The notes under the pieces were generated by a model. That model ran no database searches. It was not told where the DNA came from and saw nothing but the letters and a program-made list of their open reading frames with translations. A stretch of 64,000 nt of DNA from an uncultured Ruminiclostridium sp. (GTDB lineage: Bacteria > Bacillota > Clostridia > Oscillospirales > Ruminococcaceae). Made by a program: the position numbers and the translations under genes. Location of the stretch: the NCBI GenBank assembly GCA_910579265.1, contig CAJTTE010000006.1, forward strand, positions 1 to 64,000. Direction: 5' to 3'. Shown here piece by piece: positions 52,184 through 60,585 of this stretch; the first letter of the stretch is position 1; each line of letters opens with the position of its first letter.

Positions 52184-52983
52184 TCAACACTGCCCTATTG
52201 TATATGTAAAAGGGAATATTCCCGTAGAACCGTCATGGTAAAATTCAAGACAAATTTTTGTAATAAGCTGCGAGGAGCTTGACGTAAACAAAATATTGCT
52301 GGGAGCAATTTCCATAATGAAGGTAAGCGTTTTAACTTCCGAATACCACATATTTTTTGCGGAATTAAAATAATGGATATTGACTTTATATGTGTTTATT
52401 CCCCATAGATATGCGGTAGTGAATTTATAACCGTTATCAGGGTTTCCTTTAATAATAGGCGTACAGTCGTCCGACCTCGAAGCGTTAACGGTATCACTGT
52501 AAGCGGAACCGTTAGAAATATCCACAACACGCCCATTCTGCCAATTGGTAGTATAAAGGCAACGCCGCATAATGACCGCCTGACGGCTTTGCGTGCGGCT
52601 TGCTTGCATATTTTCCGTCATCTTACACAAATTCTCCTTGAAATACGTCAGTATTCCTGCGTCGAATTTATGCAAGCTGACGAAATATCTGACTGCGCAA
52701 TTCACACGCAATCATTGTGCGGTGTTGCCTAAAGGCTTATGTTTGAACCATCATATTCAGCAGCACCCTCGTCAAGGTCAATAACAAGACAGGTTTCGCC
52801 GTCTATTTCGGTATAGTGCCGACCGTCACGTACATAACATTCATACCCGCCTATCATAACATGATACTTTTCCTCGGCTTCGCAGGCGTATGCGCTGACA
52901 AACATCGAAAATGCAGTTGCCGATGCAATAAGTGATGCCGTAATTTTTCCTGTGATCGTTTTCTTTTTTCTCCATAAAGTCAA
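52184..52983 (-). pseudogene. Secreted-protein gene split by MITE-1 copy 8
   Basis: The upstream part (52983-52734) encodes a signal peptide (ITASLIASATAFSMFVSAYA) and GGYECYVRDGRHYTEIDGE, ending YDGSNISL. The downstream part (52554-52184) continues YTTNWQNGRVVDISNGSAYS to TYTIGQC. Removing the 171-bp MITE and one TTTA joins AGC CTT TAT ACT ACC in one frame, giving about 207 residues. The start appears to be TTG at 52983 without an obvious ribosome site. As it stands the protein ends shortly after the element begins, so it is a recent knock-out or yields a truncated product. Family not recognised. Confidence 0.82.
52559..52729 (-). mobile_element. MITE-1 copy 8 (171 bp, TAAA duplication)
   Basis: Begins GGCAACGCCGCATAATGA and ends TCATTGTGCGGTGTTGCC, flanked by TAAA at 52555-52558 and 52730-52733. 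This is the only copy whose target is not YTAR. Confidence 0.92.
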
Positions 52984-53036
52984 TTATATAACGCCGCTAT
53001 TGTTTTATGGCGTTAAGTGCCCCATTACTTTTCCCC

Positions 53037-53180
53037 GCTTGTCTTTTGTACAAAAAGAATTCGGATGGAAAATCTACCCTTTTATATATAATATAACTAT
53101 TGTTTAATAATGTCAAGTATTCCTACAAAATTTTTTCTTGTCTTTTGTACAAAAAAGTTCAGACGAAAAATCTGAACCTT
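53037..53180. promoter_or_regulatory. Pair of TTTTGTACAAAA palindromes in an AT-rich gap
   Basis: CTTGTCTTTTGTACAAAAA occurs at about 53039-53057 and again at about 53137-53155. Each contains the perfect 12-bp palindrome TTTTGTACAAAA. A TATATAATATAAC stretch lies between. The second is followed by the hairpin GTTCAGA/TCTGAAC. Possible operators or terminator pairs; no regulator is nearby. Confidence 0.4.
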
Positions 53181-53467
53181 GAATAACAATATATATATTG
53201 TCGTTTATTTTTTTAGCTTTTTATATAGCTTTTCGTTTGTCAAACGCCGCATTTGCATATAACACAACAAAATACGGAAGAGCTTTTCTCCGTGGTAATA
53301 AAAAGGTTTACGTCCTGAATCCTTCGGCTGCGTTGGAGAAATCGTTTATGTTATAATAAATGCAAATGACTTTTTTAACCGGCTTTTATAAAAGGTCATA
53401 TTTGATCAAAGTCGGTGCGGCACAATCAGTAAACGCGGATTTTTTTGACATTAATCGAAAAATTTAA

Positions 53468-53639
53468 GGCAACACCGCACAATGATCGGGTGTGAATTGC
53501 GCAGTCAGATTTTTCGTCAGCTTGCATAAATTCGACGCAGGAATACTGACGTATTTCAAGAAGAATTTGTGTAAGATGACGGAAAAAATGCAAGCAAGCC
53601 GCACGCAAAGCCGTCAGGCGGTCATTGTGCGGTATTGCC
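53468..53639 (+). mobile_element. MITE-1 copy 9 (172 bp, TTAA duplication)
   Basis: Begins GGCAACACCGCACAATGA and ends TCATTGTGCGGTATTGCC, flanked by TTAA at 53464-53467 and 53640-53643. Near its centre, 53542-53555 reads AATAC-TGAC-GTATT, the tip of the long palindrome. Confidence 0.92.
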
Positions 53640-53664
53640 TTAAGTATATTATGAAACACCCGAT

Positions 53665-53696
53665 CAAAAAGAGCTGCCGTAAAACATTACGGCAGC
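53665..53696 (-). terminator. Intrinsic terminator of the 414-residue lipoprotein gene
   Basis: GCTGCCGTAA (53673-53682) and TTACGGCAGC (53687-53696). On the minus strand the hairpin is followed by TCTTTTT. It lies about 160 bases past the stop. Confidence 0.75.
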
Positions 53697-53853
53697 CCGG
53701 ATAAGCGGCAAAGCTGCCGCAAGGCTCAGCCGCCCGTAGGGACGGCAATGATTTTGATAATCATGTTTTTTCAGGCTACGGATACTTATCTTCAATAACA
53801 ACACGTTTTTCCGGAGTATTATTGACGATAAAAAATCTTATATAAAAGGTGTC

Positions 53854-55098
53854 CTATCCGCCGATCACTCTGTCAGCACCCATAGGAAGACGCGTATCCA
53901 CCTTCCATCGCCCTCCTTCATATGCAACGGTTATCGGAAGGCGATAGCTTACGTTTCCGTCCGACCAATCCACCATGGAGGTAACATCATATACGCTTAA
54001 AGAACGGTTTTCATAATTATCCAGCGAAAACTCTCCCATACCGGGCAGAACGGAACCGCTTATTATAAACAGCTTTCCGTCCTTTTCGACATAAGTCCGG
54101 TTTATATAAAGACTAATATAACTGTCGGCTATTTCCGACGTGAAGTTATCACGTATGAAGCCGCGCATTTCTTCAACCGTCATGAACGCTTCGACCTCAA
54201 GGCCGTTATAAAAACCATGACCATACATATCGTTTTCTATCGTAACAAGCTGTGAATTCCAATCTCCTGCGCTATCCTTCACAGGCGCTGCGTTACCGAA
54301 AATTTTATCAAGGGTATCGCGGTTATCTATCAGAAGTCCGGTAAACACAGCTATTTCTCCCGTTACCTTTTCGTCGGTATAATCACGAATAACCCAGCCC
54401 CGCACTCCGTTTACCATACTGTAGCGGCGCCATATATAATCTTCGCCCCTTTTGCCCAAAGCGACCAGCTCGGCTTGCGGATCATCAAGCTTCGCGATTA
54501 CAACCGAGTCTGTCTCAATAACGGCGACATTGCTTACATCTTCGTATTTAAGCATTATACCGTCTTCCGTTTCCTTAACAAGACCGGAAAGCATGTCCTC
54601 TATCTCTCTGCCATAATGATCTTCCCAAAAGGTATACTTTATACCGTCATACATTTTTTCGGTAAGACCGTCAATATTCCGGGCGTAATCGGAAGAAATC
54701 ATCCGGTAACCGTTTATCTCGTCTCCGCTTAAAGGTATCAGCGTAGATTTTCCGTACAAAATGCTCTGAGCCGTCTCGGCGGATTTTATTATTTTTTTAA
54801 ACTCGGAAAGCGCAGAAGGATCATCTACCTTTGCGGAGGGATATGGAGGGGGAAATCCTTCAGGCTTATCCAAGGGAAGCCCGCCTTCGGGTACCGAAGT
54901 ATCTTCGGGAGACGTGGAGCGAAGCGCAGTATCCTCCGGCTGATTTTCCACCGCACTTATACGGTTAGTTGTAATATCCGCCGAAGGCTCCCGGGACGTA
55001 TCAGAAATTTCGCTATTATTCTGTCCTCCGTTATCCGAACAGCCCGTAAAAAATAATGCAGCCGTAATAACTACGGAAAGGATTTTCTTTTTTTTCAT
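53854..55098 (-). CDS. Hypothetical lipoprotein with Ser/Thr/Pro linker
   Basis: A 414-residue lipoprotein: signal peptide, lipobox FTGC with Cys at residue 20, a disordered linker to about residue 95, then a globular domain. The domain's repeated strands (DSVVIAKLDDPQAELVALG, IAVFTGLLID) and final block (SDGNVSYRLPITVAYEGGRWKVD) resemble secreted clostridial proteins related to IseA-like inhibitors of wall endopeptidases. I regard that link as weak. There is no strong ribosome site before the ATG at 55098; GGAT is the nearest. Single gene with its own terminator. Confidence 0.75.
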   Translation of the reverse strand: MKKKKILSVVITAALFFTGCSDNGGQNNSEISDTSREPSADITTNRISAVENQPEDTALRSTSPEDTSVPEGGLPLDKPEGFPPPYPSAKVDDPSALSEFKKIIKSAETAQSILYGKSTLIPLSGDEINGYRMISSDYARNIDGLTEKMYDGIKYTFWEDHYGREIEDMLSGLVKETEDGIMLKYEDVSNVAVIETDSVVIAKLDDPQAELVALGKRGEDYIWRRYSMVNGVRGWVIRDYTDEKVTGEIAVFTGLLIDNRDTLDKIFGNAAPVKDSAGDWNSQLVTIENDMYGHGFYNGLEVEAFMTVEEMRGFIRDNFTSEIADSYISLYINRTYVEKDGKLFIISGSVLPGMGEFSLDNYENRSLSVYDVTSMVDWSDGNVSYRLPITVAYEGGRWKVDTRLPMGADRVIGG

Positions 55099-55399
55099 AA
55101 ATCTATATAAATCCGCATTATGTCAAGATCAAACGATGAAATGCGGAAATTCCTTTCAAAGAATATCGTTACGGGTCTATTTTACATTATGCCCGCGCTA
55201 ATACTATTATAAATACTTTTATACGATTTTTCAATATGTGATTTATGAAAATTATGTTAAATTATCGGAGCGGAGATCCTAAAATGTGCTTTTTCAAAAA
55301 ACATATCCGTTCCCGATACAATGTCCGGCAATCACTTTAATATAATAATTTCGGTTTTCACACAAAAGCAGAAAAAGGATGTGTTTTTATCACCGCCTT
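55099..55399. other. Gene-free stretch
   Basis: No gene, repeat or clear promoter is seen between the phosphoesterase stop and the lipoprotein start. Confidence 0.45.
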
Positions 55400-56404
55400 T
55401 TAACCGGTCTGTTTTGACGTTAATGTGACCGTTATAAGCTGCGGACAGTTGTTTATCCTCGGAAAATATACGCTGTTGCCCAAGCCTCGGCTCACAATCA
55501 TTTTTGTAACTCCTTTACGATATACGCCTTCGGTATATTGAGGCAGCAGCCCTTGATCAACGGCAATTACCCCTCTTTTTGATACCGGAAGCCTTATCTG
55601 ACCTCCGTGTGCATGTCCTGTCAGCACCAGATCCATTTTGTGATCCGAATATAGATTCAAAAGCTCCGGCCGGTGCGACAAAAGAACCGTATAATTTTCA
55701 TTTTCCAGAAGACTCAGATTTTTATCGGCAATATCCACTACGCTGCCGTTTGGTTCAAAATCATATTTTTTTCGTTTGCCTTCATTTACGCCGGATCTTT
55801 TCTTTGCCCCAACATAAGCGCCGCCGTCAAGCACCTTAGCGGCATATCCGTAAAGCACCGGCTTTACTCTCGAATACAGATTCATCAGCCTGTCGGAGGC
55901 GGTTCTCCTTTTGTTCCAACGGTCAAGATCCGGATCGGCCAGTCCGGCTATGTTTATAGCCTTACCGTTTCTGTAAATCACAGCCGATCCATTATCCAGC
56001 ACCTTGACGCCGTACCTAAGAAGCAAAGGCTTTATTTTGTCGTTATAAAGACCCGTCCAGGCTTCATGATTGCCGCTGACATAATAGCATTTGGCGATCT
56101 TCACCGCCTCCCTGATAAAATCAAAAGCGTTGCTCATCTTAGGGCCGTCAATCATGTCTCCGGTGATAACAATGATATCCGGAGCTTCATTGCGTATTTT
56201 TGATATTAGTCTTTTCTGTTTTTTTCCGAAAGCTTCATTGTGCAAATCCGATACCTGAAGTATTTTAAAACCCGCAAACTCCCGGGCGAGCTTTTCCTCA
56301 GATACTTCATACGACTTGACCTCAATGCGCATATTATCCCAGATAAGCCACCCGAAAGCCAATGCCGCCCCTAAAGCAGACGCAATATATTTAACTTTTT
56401 TCAT
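55400..56404 (-). CDS. Membrane-anchored metallophosphoesterase (YkuE-like)
   Basis: A 334-residue calcineurin-like phosphoesterase with an N-terminal hydrophobic anchor (about 5-22). The metal-site motifs are in order: VSDLH (about 53), ITGDMID (about 80), SGNHEAW (about 111), LLSHRPE (about 245) and LTGHAHGGQIRLP (about 263), so two metals can bind. Family members act on phosphoesters outside the membrane or on lipid A-like and UDP-sugar substrates; in Gram-positives the substrate is mostly unknown. A basic loop at about 195-215 is specific to this protein. No clear ribosome site precedes the ATG. Confidence 0.9.
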   Translation of the reverse strand: MKKVKYIASALGAALAFGWLIWDNMRIEVKSYEVSEEKLAREFAGFKILQVSDLHNEAFGKKQKRLISKIRNEAPDIIVITGDMIDGPKMSNAFDFIREAVKIAKCYYVSGNHEAWTGLYNDKIKPLLLRYGVKVLDNGSAVIYRNGKAINIAGLADPDLDRWNKRRTASDRLMNLYSRVKPVLYGYAAKVLDGGAYVGAKKRSGVNEGKRKKYDFEPNGSVVDIADKNLSLLENENYTVLLSHRPELLNLYSDHKMDLVLTGHAHGGQIRLPVSKRGVIAVDQGLLPQYTEGVYRKGVTKMIVSRGLGNSVYFPRINNCPQLITVTLTSKQTG

Positions 56405-56542
56405 TAACCAGCAACCCCCGGAAATTTAAAAAATAAAAAACGTTCCCTTTTCGGAGAAAACAATACTATCATTGTCAACAAACCGCGGTATATCCGTTCA
56501 ATCGATTATTTCGGGATAGGAATGACATTTTTCATTATTATA

Positions 56543-56700
56543 TTGCTCCTCCAATTAACTCTTGAATTATTCTGCTTGCCCGGCTGCCTAAATACTTTGT
56601 CAGAAGCCCTTGAAATATGCTCATATTCCTGCGGTCTTCTTCCTGGTCTTTCCACAGCCCTTAGGCGCACAAATCCTTCAAGAGTTACTTGGCGGAGCAA
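56543..56700 (-). mobile_element. MITE-2 copy C (158 bp, TA duplication)
   Basis: Begins TTGCTCCTCCAATTAACTC and ends GTTACTTGGCGGAGCAA, with TA at 56541-56542 and 56701-56702. Confidence 0.85.
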
Positions 56701-56961
56701 TAAGACTATTTTAATCGTCAAATCTTTTCGCGACGTTTTTAGAGCCCGTTTAGTATCCGGAAGTATGCAGACCTCGCGGCAGGTTAAAGCAAGATGCATC
56801 CTGAGATATGCTAAACAGGCTCTTAATGATAATTATTTTTCCGCATAGACTACGCCGGTTTTTTTCCGTTAAAAGTTCCCGTTCCCCCGGAATAAAATAT
56901 CCGAAAATACAAACTAACGAGAACTTTTAGAAAATCGGCCATTCTTCCCACAGATATGAAT

Positions 56962-56992
56962 AAAAACGGGAATCATAGGATCCCGTTTTTGT
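56962..56992. terminator. Terminator-like hairpin
   Basis: AAAAACGGGA (56962-56971) pairs with TCCCGTTTTT (56981-56990). It could end transcription in either direction, including the leftward hslO operon, although it is some 350 bases beyond the hslO stop. Confidence 0.6.
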
Positions 56993-57339
56993 CAATAAGT
57001 CCTCGAACTTTTTTCCGCGCCTTTTTTACTCGGAACGTCTTTAAAAAACATTAAATAAAAACTTACGGCAAACGGGGAACCTTCCGAAACAAGCTTTTTC
57101 GTATATTAGAAATAAACCAAGCATCTTCTCTTCAACAAAAGCTTTTATATTTTCCGTATTTATTCGGTCATAAGGATCTTCTATCTTTATCGGTTATGAC
57201 GGTGTGCAAGGTCTTATGCCGCGAAAACATTTACTTTATATTATAATTCAGCCGCAGAGTTTATCAGCCGCCCGCTGCCGGTAGTGTGAAATCGGCATTG
57301 TCAAATCATTCATTAATAATGGGATTATTTTGTTGCCGA

Positions 57340-58218
57340 CTAACAATTTTTTGCAAGTCTGCTCAGCTCATCCTTGCTGAAATAATATTTCTTTCCGCAA
57401 AAATGACAGCATATCTCAGCATCTCCCTCAGATTCCTCCGCCAATTCAACAAGCTCCTTTTTGCCCAAACTTATCAGCATTCGTTCGGTTCTTTCCCGAC
57501 TGCATCTGCATTTATAGCCGCAGTCCCAGCTGTCCAATATTTCACCGTTTAAGCCCTCCAAGCCCATAAGTGCTATTTCTTCAGGGGTTTTCCCTTCGGT
57601 AAGCATCTGAGTTACACTCTGCATTTTTTCAATATTTTTTTCTATGAAATCTATAGCTCCTTCGTTTATAGGCGGAACAAGCTGTATAATATATCCTCCC
57701 GCGGCTTTAACGCTGCGGTCTCTGTCAATAAGGACGCCTAAGGCGCATACGGTAGGTATCTGTTCGCTTATCGCATAATATCCGGTTATATCCTCGGCTA
57801 TCTCCCCCGATACAATAGGCGATTGCGTAGCATAAGGCTCCTTTAGTCCAAGATCCCTTATTACCGCAAGAAAGCCGTCGCTGCCCACAAAGCCTCCCAC
57901 ATCAAGCTTGCCGTTTTCCTTAAGAGGAAGATCGGCGCCGGGATTATCACAGCAGCAGCGCACGTTTCCCATATAATCGGAAACACATACGATACTTCCT
58001 CCCACACCGCCGCCGTTTATTCTCAAAGTAAGGGCGTCATCCTCGCCTTTCATAAGCGCACCCATAAGCGCTCCCGCAGCACAAAGCCTTCCCATGGCAG
58101 CGGTAGCCACAGGAGAAGGTTTGTGTATTCTTACTATCTCGTTACCGATATCCGCAGCGTCCACAGCGCTGCAAAGCACGCTGCCGTCAGCGGACAGCGC
58201 TCTTACAAGCTTTCCCAT
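57340..58218 (-). CDS. hslO: Hsp33 redox-regulated chaperone
   Basis: A cytoplasmic holdase activated by oxidation, 292 residues. The substrate-binding domain reads GAVGD-type motifs here as GKLDVGGFVGSDGFLAVI and the long linker helix follows. The C-terminal zinc site is made by the CRC pair (KCRCSRER) and CHFC (ICCHFCGKKY), the expected CxC...CxxC. An extra Cys precedes each pair. AAAGGAAG lies before the ATG. It is the last gene of a leftward operon after yerC and a methyltransferase, 17 bases from the latter. Confidence 0.95.
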   Translation of the reverse strand: MGKLVRALSADGSVLCSAVDAADIGNEIVRIHKPSPVATAAMGRLCAAGALMGALMKGEDDALTLRINGGGVGGSIVCVSDYMGNVRCCCDNPGADLPLKENGKLDVGGFVGSDGFLAVIRDLGLKEPYATQSPIVSGEIAEDITGYYAISEQIPTVCALGVLIDRDRSVKAAGGYIIQLVPPINEGAIDFIEKNIEKMQSVTQMLTEGKTPEEIALMGLEGLNGEILDSWDCGYKCRCSRERTERMLISLGKKELVELAEESEGDAEICCHFCGKKYYFSKDELSRLAKNC

Positions 58219-58235
58219 AAAAAGCTTCCTTTCTT

Positions 58236-58970
58236 TTATTTTAAAGCATTTATAAGGTACTTTTCACTATGAGGGTTAAGATCCTTACCGGTCAAAAAGC
58301 CGCTTATTTCCACATTGACAAATCCGCTTTTTTTGAGCATTTCCATTACTTGTGAAGGCTCCGGAGCTATTTCGCTCAGCGAGTCCTCAAAGCGTTCATA
58401 TAAGCCGTCGCCGGTTTCTCTGAAAAAATCCAGATACATATCCACCCTATGCAGGGGATCATTTATATCAAGCTCGTTCTGCCAACTGCAAAAGAGTCCG
58501 TCATAATCAAATATAAACGCATTGTCGGCTAAAACATTCAAGTGTTTATAGGGGGTATTCAGATCAGCGGCAAACACGCCCCCCTTTTTAAGCGAACGGT
58601 AAATACAGTCAAAGGCAGACCGCATCGAATCAAGGTCTGCAAGATGGTTAAGGCTGTCCATTGCACAGATGACCGCGTCAAAATCATTTTCAAATCCCAT
58701 TTGCGTCATATCGATCCGGAGCAGGTTTATCTTCCTTGATTTTGAAGCGGCAACGGTAAGCATTTCTTCTGAGGCGTCCGCGCCCGTTACTTTAAACCCC
58801 GCATTCTGAAAAAACACGGAAAGCGCCCCGCTGCCGCAGGCAAGGTCAAGCAGCTCTCCTTTTTTTATCCCGGACCGTGCCAAAACGTCAATATAATACC
58901 CGGCCATTGCTTTGTAATCGACATTTTCGGTAAGACGGTCGTAAAACCTTGCAAAATCCACATAGCCCAT
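58236..58970 (-). CDS. Class I SAM-dependent methyltransferase
   Basis: A 244-residue methyltransferase with the Rossmann motif LLDLACGSGALSVFF (about 40-54), the acidic end of strand 2 (GADASEEML), DAVICAMDSLNHL at strand 4 and LKKGGVFAADLNTP at strand 5. The fold resembles small-molecule methyltransferases such as the YqeM/BioC-like group; the substrate is not known. I start at 58970, one base after the yerC stop, giving coupled translation (GATGAGCTTAAG upstream). The longer frame would overlap yerC substantially. Confidence 0.88.
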   Translation of the reverse strand: MGYVDFARFYDRLTENVDYKAMAGYYIDVLARSGIKKGELLDLACGSGALSVFFQNAGFKVTGADASEEMLTVAASKSRKINLLRIDMTQMGFENDFDAVICAMDSLNHLADLDSMRSAFDCIYRSLKKGGVFAADLNTPYKHLNVLADNAFIFDYDGLFCSWQNELDINDPLHRVDMYLDFFRETGDGLYERFEDSLSEIAPEPSQVMEMLKKSGFVNVEISGFLTGKDLNPHSEKYLINALK

Positions 58971-58971
58971 A

Positions 58972-59277
58972 TTACTTAAGCTCATCAGCAGACATTCTGT
59001 CAAAAACCATGGTATAGCCGTCGTTCCCAAAATTCATCGTGCGGTTTACCCTGCTGATAGTGGCTGTGGAAGCCCCCGTTTCGTTGACAATATCGTTATA
59101 TATCTTTTTTTCCGAAAGAAGCTTAGCCACCCGAAGACGCTGGGCTATAGAAATAAGCTCCTGCATCGTGCACAGATCCTTAAAAAAACTGTCGCATTCA
59201 TCAACATTTTTAAGCTTAAGCACCGCCCTGTAAAGAAATTCAAAATCCTCGGCTTTTCCTTTTTCATTGATATTCAC
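58972..59277 (-). CDS. yerC: YerC/YecD family TrpR-like regulator
   Basis: A 101-residue helical DNA-binding protein of the TrpR fold. It has the YerC pattern: FLYRAVLKLKNVDECDSFFKDLC, then MQELISIAQRLRVAKLLSEKK, then the helix-turn-helix NDIVNETGASTATISRVNR. The start is GTG at 59277 with GAGGTAAAC upstream. Its target is unknown in most Firmicutes. It heads the operon with the methyltransferase and hslO. Confidence 0.93.
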   Translation of the reverse strand: MNINEKGKAEDFEFLYRAVLKLKNVDECDSFFKDLCTMQELISIAQRLRVAKLLSEKKIYNDIVNETGASTATISRVNRTMNFGNDGYTMVFDRMSADELK

Positions 59278-59520
59278 GATGTTTACCTCGCTTTTCTTTG
59301 AAGTCCTCGCATAACCGAACCCGACGTTTTCTTCCGCTTAAAAGCACAGTAAGTCCGTATTTCATAAACGGGAAATACGTCACCGATCAAGGAATTAAAG
59401 GAAAACCATACCCGTAATTCCATATAAGATCCGGAATATTGCTATTTACTGAAATTTTATCACAATAAAGTGTAAAAGTCAAGCGGTAAAAGGTAAAAGA
59501 ATCCCTATGACAAATTTAAG

Positions 59521-59565
59521 GCTGCAATTGTCAACCTTTTTAAAAAAGCAGTTGACAATTGCAGC
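59521..59565 (+). promoter_or_regulatory. BirA operator upstream of birA-bioY
   Basis: GCTGCAATTGTCAAC (59521-59535) and GTTGACAATTGCAGC (59551-59565) are a perfect 15-bp inverted repeat separated by 15 bases. The core TTGTCAAC-N15-GTTGACAA matches the Firmicute BirA operator pattern TTGTTAAC-N14-16-GTTAACAA. It overlaps the -35 box, so biotinyl-BirA should repress its own operon. Confidence 0.88.
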
Positions 59566-59580
59566 GGAAAATGATAAAAT
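59552..59580 (+). promoter_or_regulatory. birA-bioY promoter
   Basis: TTGACA (59552-59557) lies inside the right arm of the operator, followed by 17 bases and TAAAAT (59575-59580). Transcription would start about 25 bases before the ATG at 59613. Confidence 0.8.
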
Positions 59581-59612
59581 ATATTTGTTATAAACGAACG
59601 GAAGGTGATGAA

Positions 59613-60563
59613 ATGAGCGTTAAAGAAAGTCTGCTAAAAATACTGGAGGAAAGCGGAGAGAATGAGCTGTCGGGGCAAGAACTGGCAGACAGGATAGGCG
59701 TAAGCCGCACCGCAATTTGGAAGGCTATGAAAAATCTTTCAGAAGACGGTTTTGAGATAGAAGGCGTCAGTAAGAGAGGCTACAGGCTTATTAAACACGG
59801 AGATTCGCTTTCCGAAGAAAGCATAAGGGCTCAGCTGACGGAAAATCTGAAAAAAAACAAAATAATTCTGTTGAAATCGGTAAACTCAACCAACACCTTA
59901 GCAAAAAAGTTGGCTGCGGACGGCGAAGAAAACGGAACGATCATTATAGCCGAAGAACAAACGGCCGGCAGGGGACGCCGCGGCAACAGCTTTTTTTCTC
60001 CGATGAAGACCGGACTTTATATGAGCATCATACTGAGAAGCGAGGCGTTCCCTCTGGATACGGATATGTTCACGATATGCGCGGGCTGCGCGGTATGTAA
60101 GGCAATTGAAGGGCTGTCGGATAAAAAGCCCCGTATCAAATGGGTAAACGATATATTTCTCAACGGGAAAAAAATATGCGGAATTTTATCCGAAGCTACT
60201 ACCGACATCGAAAGCGGCAATATTGACAGTATTGTAATCGGAATCGGAATCAATCTGACCACAAGGGACTTTCCCGATGATATAACTGAAACGGCAGGCG
60301 CCCTGGGAGAATCGACGCCACGCGGCAGAATGGCCGCAAGGGTCATAAACGAGCTTTACGACTGCCTGAATAAAAGCCGTGAAGAAAACATTCTGTATTA
60401 TAAGAGCAAGTCTCTGGTTTTAGGCAAAGAGGTCAATTTTTTCACAAACGGATCCGTCCGACAGGGAAAAGCCGTTGACATAGATCCCTCGGGGCAACTC
60501 GTTGTCTTAACGGAAAACGGAACAGAAAAGCTAAATTCGGGAGAAATTTCCATCAGATTATGA
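59613..60563 (+). CDS. birA: Biotin-protein ligase and biotin operon repressor
   Basis: A 316-residue bifunctional protein that attaches biotin to carboxylases and, as holo-dimer, represses biotin genes. Residues 1-62 form the winged helix (LSGQELADRIGVSRTAIWKAM). The ligase domain has GRGRRG (119-124, biotinyl-AMP loop), KWVNDIFLNGKKICGIL and GIGIN. The C-terminal SH3-like domain closes the enzyme. The N-terminal DNA-binding domain, with the operator just upstream, supports autoregulation. The start follows GGAAGGTGATG. bioY is 22 bases downstream. Confidence 0.96.
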   Translation: MSVKESLLKILEESGENELSGQELADRIGVSRTAIWKAMKNLSEDGFEIEGVSKRGYRLIKHGDSLSEESIRAQLTENLKKNKIILLKSVNSTNTLAKKLAADGEENGTIIIAEEQTAGRGRRGNSFFSPMKTGLYMSIILRSEAFPLDTDMFTICAGCAVCKAIEGLSDKKPRIKWVNDIFLNGKKICGILSEATTDIESGNIDSIVIGIGINLTTRDFPDDITETAGALGESTPRGRMAARVINELYDCLNKSREENILYYKSKSLVLGKEVNFFTNGSVRQGKAVDIDPSGQLVVLTENGTEKLNSGEISIRL

Positions 60564-60585
60564 TATAAAAAGAAGGAGGGTTAAA

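Larger units (their letters stand above)
56405..57339. other. Gap with MITE-2 copy C and a terminator
   Basis: MITE-2 copy C is at 56543-56700 and a hairpin at 56962-56991. The remainder has no gene I can support. Confidence 0.5.
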
